From an uncultured Lachnospiraceae bacterium (GTDB lineage Bacteria > Bacillota > Clostridia > Lachnospirales > Lachnospiraceae): a stretch of 64,000 nucleotides of DNA. The notes under the pieces were generated by a model. That model had not been told where the DNA came from and ran no database searches. It worked only from the letters and a program-made list of their open reading frames with translations. Below, one piece after another: positions 42,256-53,536 of the stretch. The stretch is from NCBI GenBank assembly GCA_947382625.1, contig CANDAG010000003.1, forward strand, positions 91,751 to 155,750, given 5' to 3'. The translations under genes and the position numbers were made by a program. The first letter of the stretch is position 1, and each line of letters opens with the position of its first letter.

Positions 42256-44802
42256 TTATTCTATTGTTTCTTCTTTTTCTGCAGGAGTTTCCTCTGAAAC
42301 AGATTCTTCCGCGTCATTTTCTTCAAACTCAGAAGACTCCATTTCTTCCTCTCCGTCAGAAACCTTCTCTCTTACCTTGGCGATCCGCGCTACCTTAACC
42401 CCTTCATCCAGATTAATGAGCTTGACTCCCGAAGCGATCCTTCCTAAAGTGGAAACATCCTCCATACGGATCTGTATAATGACTCCTCCTGTGGTGATCA
42501 TCATGATCTCATGCTCATCATTAACAGCCTTTACCCCAACCACATAGCCTGTCTTGTCTGTGATCTTGTAACACTTGATTCCTTTTCCACTCCGTCTTTG
42601 AACTGTAAATTCATCTAAAAGGGTTCTCTTTCCCATACCGTTTTCAGATACGATCAGAAGGGAATCCCCCTGATGGTCTAACTGCATACCCACGATTTCA
42701 TCGTTCTCTCCAAGGTTCATACCGATCACACCCATGGAGGTTCTTCCTGTAGCCCTTAAATCTGTTTCCTTAAACCGGATACACATTCCTAATTTGGTTA
42801 CAAGGAAAATTTCCGTATCCTTATCCGTAATCTTGATCTCTATCAGCTCATCATCCTCTTTTAAGGTGATAGCAGCCAGACCGTTTTTGCGGACATTCTT
42901 AAATTCCTCAATCCTTGTCTTTTTGATGATACCTTTTTTGGTAACCATAAAAAGATTTTTATTCTCTTCATAGTCCTTTACAGGAATAATAGCTGTTATT
43001 TTTTCGTCAGGGTTCATCTGAAGGATATTTACTATGGCAATCCCCCGTGAGGTACGGCTTGCCTCCGGTATCTCATAGGTCTTCAGACGGTATACCCGAC
43101 CAAAGTTGGTAAAGAACATGATATAGTGGTGGGTGGTAGTCATCAGAAGATCTTCAATATAATCGTCCTCAATGGTCTGCATTCCCTTGATGCCCTTACC
43201 GCCGCGATGCTGGGATTTAAAGTTATCAATGGTCATCCGTTTGATATAGCCCAGATTGGACATGGCTATTATTGTATTTTCGTTGGGCACCATGTCATCC
43301 CTTGAGATATCAAAATCATCGAATCCTATTTTGCTTCTTCTCTCATCCCCGAATTTATCGGATATTTCTTTGATCTCTGTTCTGATCACTCCCAAAAGCA
43401 CCTTTTCATCTGCAAGGATTTCCTTCAGTCTTGCAATTCTTGCAAGTAATTCCTGATGCTCATTTTCAAGCTTTTCTCTTTCCAGACCTGTCAGAGCCCG
43501 GAGTCTCATATCTACGATTGCCTGTGTCTGAACCTCTGTCAGTTCAAATCTTTCGATCAGACTTTCTTTGGCGATCTGAGTGGTACGGCTTGCTCTGATG
43601 ATCCTGATCACCTCATCAATATAGTCGAGGGCGATCAGCAATCCCTGCAAAATATGGTCTCTTTCCTCTGCCTTATTTAACTCATAACGGCTCCTTCTGG
43701 TAACCACTTCCTCCTGATGCACCAGATAGGCCTTCAGCATATCCAGAATATTCAATACCTTTGGTTCATTGTTCACCAGGGCAAGCATGATAACCCCGAA
43801 GGTATCCTGCAGCTGTGTATGCTTAAAGAGATGATTCAGTACAATATTGGCGTTGGCATCCCGGCGCAGCTCTATGACGATACGCATTCCTTCCCTGTCA
43901 GATTCATCCCGAAGATCCGTAATGCCGTCCACCTTTTTGAGCTTTACCAGCTCGGCGATCTTTAATATCAGATTTGCTTTATTTACCAGATATGGAAGCT
44001 CTGTCACCACGATCCTGGATTTTCCGTTAGGCATAGTCTCAATATCTGTTACTGCACGGACTTTGATCTTGCCCCGGCCTGTCCTGTAAGCCTCCTCACT
44101 TCCTCTTGTTCCTAAAATAATTCCTCCGGTGGGAAAATCCGGAGCCTTCATAATAGACAGAATCTCTTCTATCTCCGTTTCCTTATCATCATTGACCCTG
44201 TTATCAATGATCCTGACAATAGCATCTACTACCTCCCTCAGATTATGAGGAGGGATATTGGTAGCCATACCTACCGCAATGCCTGTAACTCCGTTTACCA
44301 ATAAATTGGGATAACGGCTTGGAAGAACGGAAGGCTCTTTTTCTGTCTCATCAAAGTTAGGTACAAAATCTACCGTATCCTTGTCGATATCAGCCAGAAG
44401 CTTCATGGAGATCTTGCTTAATCTGGCTTCCGTATAACGCATGGCGGCAGGATCATCACCGTCCACCGATCCGAAATTACCATGACCGTCTACCAGAGGA
44501 TACCTGAAGGTCCAGGGCTGTGCCATGTTGACCAGAGCCCCGTAAATGGAAGAGTCACCATGGGGATGATATTTACCCATGGTATCACCGACGATACGTG
44601 CGCTCTTTCTGTGAGGCTTATCCGGACCGTTATTTAACTCTATCATGGAATAAAGGACTCTTCTCTGTACAGGCTTCAGTCCGTCTCTTACATCCGGAAG
44701 CGCTCTTGATGCAATAACGCTCATGGCATAATCGATATAAGAGGTTTCCATGGTTTTCTTTAAATCAACCTCATGGATCTTATCAAAAATATTATCTTCC
44801 AT
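42256..44802 (-). CDS. gyrA: DNA gyrase subunit A
   Basis: An 848-residue type II topoisomerase subunit that cuts and rejoins DNA. The catalytic Tyr is Tyr123 ([10 protein letters not shown]). The winged-helix and tower regions are complete. The C-terminal beta-propeller has the gyrase box region with QRRSGKGIK near residue 740. The quinolone region reads [13 protein letters not shown]: Ser84 is the usual Ser, but the position equal to E. coli Asp87 is Gly88. The C-terminus is very acidic. It lies 12 bases after gyrB on the same strand. Confidence 0.98.
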   Translation of the reverse strand: MEDNIFDKIHEVDLKKTMETSYIDYAMSVIASRALPDVRDGLKPVQRRVLYSMIELNNGPDKPHRKSARIVGDTMGKYHPHGDSSIYGALVNMAQPWTFRYPLVDGHGNFGSVDGDDPAAMRYTEARLSKISMKLLADIDKDTVDFVPNFDETEKEPSVLPSRYPNLLVNGVTGIAVGMATNIPPHNLREVVDAIVRIIDNRVNDDKETEIEEILSIMKAPDFPTGGIILGTRGSEEAYRTGRGKIKVRAVTDIETMPNGKSRIVVTELPYLVNKANLILKIAELVKLKKVDGITDLRDESDREGMRIVIELRRDANANIVLNHLFKHTQLQDTFGVIMLALVNNEPKVLNILDMLKAYLVHQEEVVTRRSRYELNKAEERDHILQGLLIALDYIDEVIRIIRASRTTQIAKESLIERFELTEVQTQAIVDMRLRALTGLEREKLENEHQELLARIARLKEILADEKVLLGVIRTEIKEISDKFGDERRSKIGFDDFDISRDDMVPNENTIIAMSNLGYIKRMTIDNFKSQHRGGKGIKGMQTIEDDYIEDLLMTTTHHYIMFFTNFGRVYRLKTYEIPEASRTSRGIAIVNILQMNPDEKITAIIPVKDYEENKNLFMVTKKGIIKKTRIEEFKNVRKNGLAAITLKEDDELIEIKITDKDTEIFLVTKLGMCIRFKETDLRATGRTSMGVIGMNLGENDEIVGMQLDHQGDSLLIVSENGMGKRTLLDEFTVQRRSGKGIKCYKITDKTGYVVGVKAVNDEHEIMMITTGGVIIQIRMEDVSTLGRIASGVKLINLDEGVKVARIAKVREKVSDGEEEMESSEFEENDAEESVSEETPAEKEETIE

Positions 44803-44814
44803 TTTAACTCCTAA

Positions 44815-46764
<1,950 letters not shown>

Positions 46765-46780
46765 CTATCTATACACCACT

Positions 46781-46802
46781 TTATATATAAATTTATATAT
46801 AA
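46781..46802. promoter_or_regulatory. 22-bp perfect AT-only palindrome between recF and gyrB
   Basis: A self-complementary run of TTATATATAAA and its inverse, centred between 46791 and 46792, lies 34 bases upstream of the gyrB ATG. It contains TATATA-like -10 sequence and might be a supercoiling-sensitive promoter or operator for gyrBA, or simply a consequence of AT richness. Confidence 0.3.
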
Positions 46803-46804
46803 GC

Positions 46805-47905
46805 TTAATTTGAAACATTTTCCGTGACCATCTCTGCAGTTCCTTCTGTCACCTTGAAGATCCTGTTTATTTCAAAACGGTTATTCACAAATTCATCTAA
46901 CCCTGTACAGGTAATGATCGTCTGTATATCTCCTATACTGTTCAAAAGATAATTTTGTCTGTTGCTGTCTAACTCAGAAAGCACATCATCAAGCAAAAGA
47001 ACAGGTGTATCCTTTGTCATTTTTTTGACCAGCTCTATTTCCGAAAGCTTCAGGGAAAGAGCCGCAGTCCTTTGCTGTCCCTGGGATCCATATTTCCGGA
47101 TATCAATACCGTTTACGATAAAACTGAAATCATCTCTGTGAGGCCCGGTAGACGTTGTCTTTGAACGGATATCCCTTTCCTGATTTTCTCTCATTTTTGA
47201 TTCAAAATCCTCAATTGATACATCAGGCTCATATTTAACGATCAGCTCCTCCTTACCGCCTGAAAGCTTATTATGTATATCCTTAATGATATCGCAAAGC
47301 TGACCGGTAAATAATTCCCTTCTCTCAATGATCTTGCTTCCGAAGGAAACCAGCTGTGAATCCCATATATTTAAAGTTTCCTTCAACTGAGGATTAAAGT
47401 ACATATCCTTAAGGAGCTTATTCCTCTGATTGATTATTTTGTTGTAGTGATTTAAATTATAAAGATAAAAATTGTCAAGCTGGCAAAGCTCCATATCCGC
47501 AAATCTTCTTCTTTCTGCGGGACCATTTTTGATGATAGAAAGATCTTCCGGTGAAAAGAAAACCACGTTTAAAAGACCAAGTAAATCTGCTGCTTTCTTA
47601 ATTTTTTGTCTGTCTATCGCTATCCCCTTCGATTTACTTTTGCGAAGATGCATATCCACCCTGTATTCTACATCTTCCTTTTCCAGATATGTCCTTATAT
47701 GAGCCTCTTCTTTATCAAAGTTTATAATTTCTCTGTCTTTGCTTCCCTTATGGGATTTTGTGGTAGCTGAAATATAAATGGCCTCCAAAATGTTCGTTTT
47801 TCCCTGAGCATTGTTGCCATACAAAATATTAGTCCCTGCATCAAAGCTTATATTCAGGGTTTCATAATTTCTGAAATCAGCCAGTTCAAGAGATTTAATG
47901 ATCAT
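46805..47905 (-). CDS. recF: DNA replication and repair protein RecF
   Basis: A 366-residue SMC-like ATPase that loads RecA at gaps. Walker A is GNNAQGKTN near residue 30, the signature GSQGQQRTAALSL lies near 275 and Walker B is PVLLLDDVLSELD near 308. It follows the S4 gene with a 68-base gap and precedes gyrB, the conserved order around the origin. Confidence 0.97.
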   Translation of the reverse strand: MIIKSLELADFRNYETLNISFDAGTNILYGNNAQGKTNILEAIYISATTKSHKGSKDREIINFDKEEAHIRTYLEKEDVEYRVDMHLRKSKSKGIAIDRQKIKKAADLLGLLNVVFFSPEDLSIIKNGPAERRRFADMELCQLDNFYLYNLNHYNKIINQRNKLLKDMYFNPQLKETLNIWDSQLVSFGSKIIERRELFTGQLCDIIKDIHNKLSGGKEELIVKYEPDVSIEDFESKMRENQERDIRSKTTSTGPHRDDFSFIVNGIDIRKYGSQGQQRTAALSLKLSEIELVKKMTKDTPVLLLDDVLSELDSNRQNYLLNSIGDIQTIITCTGLDEFVNNRFEINRIFKVTEGTAEMVTENVSN

Positions 47906-47973
47906 CTAAATTTCCAACCTGACACCCTTTCCTATATGGCAGCCTTATCCTGCTGCCTCTTTTTCAGCCTTCC

Positions 47974-48183
47974 TTAAACGGTAATCCTGATCTGATTACC
48001 CTCAAATTCCACGATATCTCCATCATAGAGCTTTCTGCCTCTGCGGACCTCTTCCTGCCCGTTTACCTTAACGAGTCCGTCCTGAATGGCAAATTTAGCA
48101 TCTACTCCGGATTCCGCCAGGCCTGCCGCCTTCAGCGCCTGCCCAAGCTTGATGTATTCATCCTTCAATTTCAGTGTTTCCAT
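47974..48183 (-). CDS. yaaA: S4-domain RNA-binding protein (YaaA type)
   Basis: A 69-residue protein with one S4 domain: YIKLGQALKAAGLAESGVDAK, then DGLVKVNGQEEVRRGRKLYDGDIVEF. The order dnaN-yaaA-recF is conserved in Firmicutes. It starts 18 bases after dnaN. The role is probably in RNA binding or ribosome assembly but is not established. Confidence 0.92.
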   Translation of the reverse strand: METLKLKDEYIKLGQALKAAGLAESGVDAKFAIQDGLVKVNGQEEVRRGRKLYDGDIVEFEGNQIRITV

Positions 48184-48201
48184 TTTTTTCCTCTTTTAAA
48201 C

Positions 48202-49311
48202 TTAACTTACGGTGGTAAAATTCACCGGAAGTATGAGATAAATATAGTTCTCTCCTGCATCCCTGATAAAGCAGGGCGCTTTGGGATTTACAAGATAAAT
48301 ATCAATCTGCTCATTGTCAATGACACGAAGGGCATCAATCATAAACTTGGGATTGAACCCGATCATAAGATCCTTTCCCTGCTTGGCGATATCGATCTCC
48401 TCATTCATACTTCCCATGGCAGAATTGATCCGAAGCTCCATTAAGCCTTCTGTTATATTGATGATGATCGGTTTCTTGTCTCCTTCCTTTACAAGAAGAG
48501 TTGCTCTGTCAATACATTCTAAAAGCTCTCTCTTGTTGACAGTAACCTTGGTCTCATAATCGCTGGAAAGCATCTGGTCTATCTTGAAGTATTCTCCTTC
48601 TATGAGCCTTGATACCACCACTGTCCTGTCAAATTCAAATATTACATGCTTGCCGGTAAAGAAAATATGTACATCCTTATCCACATCGTCGGAAAGGATC
48701 TTGCTGATCTCATTTAATGTTTTGCCCGGGACTACCACCTTCCTGGCAGGATAGCTGTTCCGAAGTCCTATTTTGCGGATAGATATCCTGTGTCCGTCAA
48801 GAGAAACGATCTTAAGAACGTCTCCGTTGATATCAAACAACTCGCCTGTCATGAGTTTGTTGTTATCATTATCGGCAATTGAAAAGATAGTCTGCCTTAC
48901 CACTTCCTTCAGGGTAAACTGGGAAATAACAATGGAATCTATCCTTTCAATGGAAGGAAGATAGGAAAAATCCTCACCTGATTTTCCCATGATCACAAAT
49001 TTTGATTTTTCGCAGGTGATGACCGTCTTATATGATTTATCGGATTCTATTGTTATAATACTGTCAGGCAGCTTTCTTACAATGTCTAAGAGGATTTTAG
49101 CCTCTAATGCGATCTGTCCCTTTTCAGCGATGGTTCCTTCTATTACTGTCTCAATGCCAAGTTCCATATCATTTGCAATAAGCTTAATATCCTTACCTGT
49201 TGCATCGATCAGGATACATTCAAGAATGGACATAGTCGTTTTATTAGGGACAGCCTTAGATACGATCTGTACTCCGCTTAATAATTTTGTTTTATTGCAT
49301 ACTAATTTCAT
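48202..49311 (-). CDS. dnaN: DNA polymerase III sliding clamp (beta subunit)
   Basis: A 369-residue clamp made of three similar domains. The N-terminus MKLVCNKTKLLSGVQIVSKAVPNK and the C-terminal ENYIYLILPVNF are typical, and the sequence has low Cys and high Ile/Asp/Lys content like other clamps. It tethers the replicative polymerase to DNA. It follows dnaA, with 208 bases between them that hold DnaA boxes. Confidence 0.97.
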   Translation of the reverse strand: MKLVCNKTKLLSGVQIVSKAVPNKTTMSILECILIDATGKDIKLIANDMELGIETVIEGTIAEKGQIALEAKILLDIVRKLPDSIITIESDKSYKTVITCEKSKFVIMGKSGEDFSYLPSIERIDSIVISQFTLKEVVRQTIFSIADNDNNKLMTGELFDINGDVLKIVSLDGHRISIRKIGLRNSYPARKVVVPGKTLNEISKILSDDVDKDVHIFFTGKHVIFEFDRTVVVSRLIEGEYFKIDQMLSSDYETKVTVNKRELLECIDRATLLVKEGDKKPIIINITEGLMELRINSAMGSMNEEIDIAKQGKDLMIGFNPKFMIDALRVIDNEQIDIYLVNPKAPCFIRDAGENYIYLILPVNFTTVS

Positions 49312-49519
49312 TTTGCATTGTTTCCTTTCTGAATTATTGGCCGGTCTGCCATGTTATATATTTATAATAATTTCAGTAATATCCTTAATAATAGGTGTTG
49401 ATTTGTGTATAACTCCTTTATTATACTATTTTTCAACCTAAAAAGGAATGTAAAACATTGTGGATAAGTAAATTTTATTTAAGGATAACTCTTAAATTAT
49501 TCACAATGAAGAAGGAAGG
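49312..49519. other. Origin region part 2 (dnaA-dnaN gap) with DnaA boxes
   Basis: Three DnaA-type boxes are visible: TGTGTATAA (49404-49412, one mismatch), TGTGGATAA (49459-49467, perfect inverted box) and TTATTCACA (49497-49505, one mismatch). An AT-rich tract at about 49352-49400 is a candidate unwinding element. Together with the boxes upstream of dnaA this gives the bipartite origin known in B. subtilis. Confidence 0.75.
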
Positions 49520-50857
49520 TCAATTTGGGTTAATCTTTTTCATGATAATATCTATTCTGTTTTTGAGTTCTTCGTTGGTAGTGATCTCCGCACTGATCTT
49601 GTCGATCCCGTGGATAACTGTAGTATGGTCCTTTTTGCCAAGAGCCTGTGCAATTCCCTGTAAGGATTCCTCTGTCAGATGGCGGCAGAGATACATACAG
49701 ATCTGCCTTGGCTGGACTAATTCAGAATTTCTTCTTTTGGATACAATATCCTCCGGCGAAATACTGAAGTGTTCCGCAACGATCCCTATAATATATTGAG
49801 GAGTTATTTTTTTCTTTGCATTGGGAGATATAATATCCTTTAATGCTTCTTCTATATTATCCAGGGTTATTTCTACCTTATTTAATCTGGAAAATGCAAT
49901 TACCTTATTGTAAGCGCCTTCCAGCTCCCGGATATTTGATTTGATATTGGCGGCTATGTAATCAAAAACCTCTTCTTTAATTTGCTTGTGGTCATTTTCC
50001 GCATTTTTTTTGAGAATGGCCATTCTTGTTTCATAATCCGGAGGCTGTATATCAGCGATCAGACCCCATTCAAAACGGGAACGGAATCTTTCGTCTAAGG
50101 TTTCCATTTCTTTTGGGGGCTTGTCCGAGGAAAGGATGATCTGTTTTCCGGAAGAATGGAGCACATTAAAGGTGTGGAAAAATTCTTCCTGTGTACTTTC
50201 CTTTCCTATTATAAATTGTACGTCATCGATCAAAAGAACGTCGACAGTACGATACTTCTCTCTTAACCTGTTCATCTTGGCGGCGTTTCCGCTTCGGATG
50301 GATTCTATCACCTCGTTGGTAAACTGTTCTGAAGTGACATAGAGCACCTTCATATCAGGATCCTGATCCAGGATAAAGTGGCCGATGGAATGCATCAGGT
50401 GAGTTTTTCCAAGGCCGGCTCCTCCATATAAATAAAGAGGGTTATAAACCTCTCCCGGAGATTCAGCCACAGCCAGAGAGGCGGAATGGGCAAATTTGTT
50501 GTTTCCTCCCACCACAAAGGTATCAAACCGGTACTTGGATATGAGATTTGCATTTTCATAATTGATGTTGTAAACGGATGTCTGTACGTTTTCCGCATCC
50601 TTTTCAAGGATAAATGAAATATCATAATCATGATCCATCATTTCGGAAATCGTAACCTGAAAAAAGCTCTTATATTTAGAAGAAATATATTTCAGGGAAT
50701 GAGCCTGGTCGGAAGGGATCAGGATCGTCACTACATCATCATTCTCGCTGTGGAAATTTAAGGGTTTGATCCATGTTTTGTAAGAAATATCTGAAAGGTC
50801 ATATTCAGTTCTTATGGTCTCCTTGATCATTTCCCAGTTGTCTTTGATAAAGTCCAT
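49520..50857 (-). CDS. dnaA: Replication initiator DnaA
   Basis: A 445-residue AAA+ initiator. Domain I (about residues 1-80) binds partners. The ATPase domain has Walker A YGGAGLGKTHL near 145, Walker B VLLIDDVQF near 210 and sensor II. The C-terminal domain binds DnaA boxes through the VQPRQICMYLCRHLT and GKKDHTTVIHG motifs. It initiates replication at the adjacent oriC and usually represses its own promoter through DnaA boxes. The leader contains a promoter at 50907-50935. Confidence 0.99.
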   Translation of the reverse strand: MDFIKDNWEMIKETIRTEYDLSDISYKTWIKPLNFHSENDDVVTILIPSDQAHSLKYISSKYKSFFQVTISEMMDHDYDISFILEKDAENVQTSVYNINYENANLISKYRFDTFVVGGNNKFAHSASLAVAESPGEVYNPLYLYGGAGLGKTHLMHSIGHFILDQDPDMKVLYVTSEQFTNEVIESIRSGNAAKMNRLREKYRTVDVLLIDDVQFIIGKESTQEEFFHTFNVLHSSGKQIILSSDKPPKEMETLDERFRSRFEWGLIADIQPPDYETRMAILKKNAENDHKQIKEEVFDYIAANIKSNIRELEGAYNKVIAFSRLNKVEITLDNIEEALKDIISPNAKKKITPQYIIGIVAEHFSISPEDIVSKRRNSELVQPRQICMYLCRHLTEESLQGIAQALGKKDHTTVIHGIDKISAEITTNEELKNRIDIIMKKINPN

Positions 50858-50906
50858 TATATGCCCCCTGAATCAATTGATGAAAAAAGCAAATTACCAC
50901 ATATAT

Positions 50907-50935
50907 ATTCTAATATAAAAGAGCTAAAATATCAA
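50907..50935 (-). promoter_or_regulatory. dnaA promoter
   Basis: On the minus strand TTGATA (50935-50930) and TAGAAT (50912-50907) are 17 bases apart, about 50 bases upstream of the dnaA ATG. The main DnaA-box cluster lies about 70-110 bases further upstream. Confidence 0.65.
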
Positions 50936-51252
50936 ATTTAATTTTTAATAAGCATTTTTGATAAGCCGGTTTATGAAGGATGAGAGAGTTTGATTTACAT
51001 AATTGTATCCACAAAATGTGGATAAGTTGTGGATAACTTTGGGATAACTTCTTTTTTATAAACAATTATACTGTCAGACCCAGGGATTTAATTGATTTTC
51101 TGCATGTGTAAGATGTTCATTATTATTTTGAAGTTATTCACAAATATATGGGAGTGTAAATATATTATGTAAACTTTAATATGATTTTGGAGGTTTGCCT
51201 GTAATGAAGTCTGTTGCCATACAAAAAAATACCCTTTATTTATTGATTTTAC
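50936..51252. other. Origin of replication, main DnaA-box cluster (oriC part 1)
   Basis: Two perfect inverted boxes TGTGGATAA lie at 51017-51025 and 51028-51036 (11 bases apart), with GTATCCACA at 51005-51013 facing them (one mismatch), a weaker TGGGATAA near 51040 and TTATTCACA at 51134-51142. The whole stretch is AT-rich. Gene direction switches here, from minus on the left to plus on the right, as expected at oriC. A possible 23-codon frame at 51204-51275 is treated separately as a finding. Confidence 0.9.
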
Positions 51253-51281
51253 TTGACGTAACTCTTATTATTTAATATAAT
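51253..51281 (+). promoter_or_regulatory. rpmH promoter
   Basis: TTGACG (51253-51258) and a perfect TATAAT (51276-51281) are 17 bases apart, about 97 bases before the rpmH ATG. Confidence 0.8.
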
Positions 51282-51377
51282 TGATTCGATATTTTCCAGA
51301 AAAATTATTTATCTGAATATTTGTATACCTAAAAGAATTTTTTCTATTTAAGGTTTAGTGAAGGAGGTGCTTCCAAA

Positions 51378-51512
51378 ATGAAAATGACTTACCAGCCCAA
51401 AAAAAGACATAGATCCAAGGTTCATGGTTTCAGAGCCAGAATGAGTACTAAAGGCGGCAGGAAGGTTTTAGCAGCCAGAAGAGCAAAAGGAAGAAAAGTG
51501 TTATCAGCATAG
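51378..51512 (+). CDS. rpmH: Ribosomal protein L34
   Basis: A 44-residue, very basic protein ([18 protein letters not shown], ending GRKVLSA). GGAGGTGC precedes the ATG. It is part of the large ribosomal subunit, and its place before rnpA is conserved next to bacterial origins. Confidence 0.99.
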   Translation: MKMTYQPKKRHRSKVHGFRARMSTKGGRKVLAARRAKGRKVLSA

Positions 51513-51535
51513 GCCGCATCATGTGGCCTTTTTTT
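51512..51535 (+). terminator. Attenuator between rpmH and rnpA
   Basis: GGCCGC (51512-51517) pairs with GTGGCC (51523-51528, one G-T pair) around ATCAT, followed by seven T. It begins at the last base of the rpmH stop codon and would reduce transcription of rnpA relative to rpmH. Confidence 0.75.
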
Positions 51536-51552
51536 CTACATGGACATATTTT

Positions 51553-51915
51553 ATGAGCTATGAATATTCGGAATCATTAAAAAAGAACTGCGATTTCCAG
51601 CAGGTTTACAGAAACGGCAAATCTTATGCCAACAAATATTTAGTAATTTATACTCTGGAAAATCATACGGACAAAAACAGGCTGGGAATAAGCGTTAGCA
51701 AAAAAGTGGGTAACAGCGTTGTCAGGCATAAAATTACAAGATTGATAAGAGAAAGTTACAGACTACACGAAAATATATTTAATAGTGGTTTAGATATAGT
51801 AGTCATAGCCAGAAAGAATGCTTCATCCGTTTCTTACAGAGAAATAGAAAGTGCTTTATTACATCTTGCAAAATTTGTATGTTCGCCAAAGCGGGCAGAT
51901 GATAACAATTCCTGA
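51553..51915 (+). CDS. rnpA: Ribonuclease P protein component
   Basis: A 120-residue basic protein. The RNR-type motif is [25 protein letters not shown] (about residues 45-70). It helps the RNase P RNA cut tRNA precursors. The start at 51553 ([22 protein letters not shown]) matches the family; the ribosome site is weak, which fits coupling to upstream transcription. Confidence 0.96.
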   Translation: MSYEYSESLKKNCDFQQVYRNGKSYANKYLVIYTLENHTDKNRLGISVSKKVGNSVVRHKITRLIRESYRLHENIFNSGLDIVVIARKNASSVSYREIESALLHLAKFVCSPKRADDNNS

Positions 51916-51952
51916 TCATTATACGTGCTTAGGGTGCGCAGATGGGGAAATC

Positions 51953-52162
51953 ATGAAAACAATATTGATTTTATTGATTAAATTCTATAGAAAATACATT
52001 TCTCCCATGAAGTATACGAAATGTCCTTATATTCCTACCTGTTCGGAATATGGACTGGAGGCTGTTGAAAAATATGGCGTTCTGAAGGGAGGACTGCTGG
52101 CCTTATGGAGAATTATAAGATGTAATCCTTTTTCAAAGGGAGGTTACGATCCTGTGCCGTAG
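51953..52162 (+). CDS. yidD: Membrane protein insertion factor YidD
   Basis: A 69-residue protein with FYRKYISPM and [19 protein letters not shown], the YidD signature with conserved Cys, ending [12 protein letters not shown]. It is a membrane-associated helper of YidC, whose gene follows 33 bases downstream. The ATG at 51953 follows GGGGAAA; the frame is open further upstream, but the family starts here. Confidence 0.96.
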   Translation: MKTILILLIKFYRKYISPMKYTKCPYIPTCSEYGLEAVEKYGVLKGGLLALWRIIRCNPFSKGGYDPVP

Positions 52163-52195
52163 TAATTGATAGAATCAAAAACAGGAGGAAATAAG

Positions 52196-53524
52196 TTGAC
52201 AGGAATAATTTTAACGCAATATGATGGCATTATATTAGGGCCTATAGCCAAAGTCCTTGGTTATATTATGGAAGGAGTCTTTTTCCTATTGGATTTAATA
52301 GGGATTCCTAATGTAGGTTTATCTATTATCCTATTTACAATTGTTATTTATCTACTGATGATGCCTCTTACGATCAAGCAGCAGAAGTTTTCCAAGCTTT
52401 CTGCTAAGATGAATCCGGAGATTCAGGCTGTACAGGCTAAGTATAAGAACAAAAAAGACAATGACTCCATGATGGCAATGAATGCGGAGACCCAGGCAAT
52501 TTATGCAAAATACGGAGTTTCCCCAAGCGGAAGCTGTATCCAGCTTTTGATCCAGATGCCTATTTTATTTGCACTTTACCGTGTAATTTATGCGATGCCT
52601 GCTTATGTAAGTAAGATCAAAGAAGCTTTCTTTCCTTTGGTAACAAATCTGATTTCCCAGGCAGGAAGCCTTGAATTTATTCAGAGCTTTAAAAATTCCG
52701 CTATGTATGCAAGGCAGGTTTCTAACGAGGCATTTATAGAAGGAATGGCTGATAATGTTTATGTTCAGAATACCTACATTGACATGCTTAATAAGGCATC
52801 CACAACGGAGTTCATGAGCATAGTGGACAAGTTTCCCAATCTGGCAGAGGACGTTGGTCATACCTTATCTTATCTGAATGAGTATAATAATTTCCTTGGT
52901 ATTAATATAGGAAATTCTCCTTCTTATATGGTAAGTGAAGCGATGAATGCAGAGGGCGGTATTCAATGGCTTTTGGTGATAGCAGCTTTTATTATTCCTG
53001 TTTTGTCAGCTGTTACCCAGTGGATCAATGCGAAGCTGATGCCTCAGGCTGAAACCTCTAATCAGAATGATCAGCAGAATACCATGGCCCAGTCAATGAA
53101 AATGATGAACACTATGATGCCTTTAATGTCTGCATTCTTCTGTTACACGCTTCCTGCAGGTATGGGCCTTTACTGGATCGCCGGTTCAGTGGTAAGAAGT
53201 GTTCAGCAGGTAGTAATAAACAAGCACATTGATAAGATAGATATTGATGAGCTTGTGAAACAGAATGAGGGAAAGAGGATCAAGAAGTTTGAAAAGTATG
53301 GCATCGATCCTAAGACCGTAAACAAAAACGCAACACTTAATACAAGAAATGTAAATAAGCCGAATCCTTCTATGGCTTCTAAAGCAGGAAAGCCTATGAC
53401 CCAGGAGGAGAAGGATGAAGCTGTGAAGAAATCTACCGAATATTACAATAAAAACGCCAAACCTGGAAGTCTTGCGGCGAAAGCAAATATGGTAAAACAA
53501 TATAATGAAAGGAATAACAAATAG
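52196..53524 (+). CDS. yidC: Membrane protein insertase YidC/OxaA
   Basis: A 442-residue membrane protein with five core helices. The segment LSIILFTIVIYLLMMPLTIKQQ, the coiled cytoplasmic loop QQKFSKLSAKMNPEIQAVQAKY and GSCIQLLIQMPILFALYRVI are hallmarks. It inserts proteins into the membrane. The start is TTG at 52196, seven bases after AGGAGG; an upstream in-frame start at 52166 lies before this ribosome site. The C-terminal tail of about 90 residues is long and basic, consistent with ribosome contact. An insertion of about 80 residues between core helices (QAGSLEFIQSFKNSAMYA...) is larger than in B. subtilis. Confidence 0.97.
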   Translation: MTGIILTQYDGIILGPIAKVLGYIMEGVFFLLDLIGIPNVGLSIILFTIVIYLLMMPLTIKQQKFSKLSAKMNPEIQAVQAKYKNKKDNDSMMAMNAETQAIYAKYGVSPSGSCIQLLIQMPILFALYRVIYAMPAYVSKIKEAFFPLVTNLISQAGSLEFIQSFKNSAMYARQVSNEAFIEGMADNVYVQNTYIDMLNKASTTEFMSIVDKFPNLAEDVGHTLSYLNEYNNFLGINIGNSPSYMVSEAMNAEGGIQWLLVIAAFIIPVLSAVTQWINAKLMPQAETSNQNDQQNTMAQSMKMMNTMMPLMSAFFCYTLPAGMGLYWIAGSVVRSVQQVVINKHIDKIDIDELVKQNEGKRIKKFEKYGIDPKTVNKNATLNTRNVNKPNPSMASKAGKPMTQEEKDEAVKKSTEYYNKNAKPGSLAAKANMVKQYNERNNK

Positions 53525-53536
53525 GGGGTTATTACT

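Noticed and set aside
52166-52195. Upstream start for yidC
   Set aside because: The frame before TTG 52196 precedes the AGGAGG site, so the extra ten codons are unlikely to be translated.
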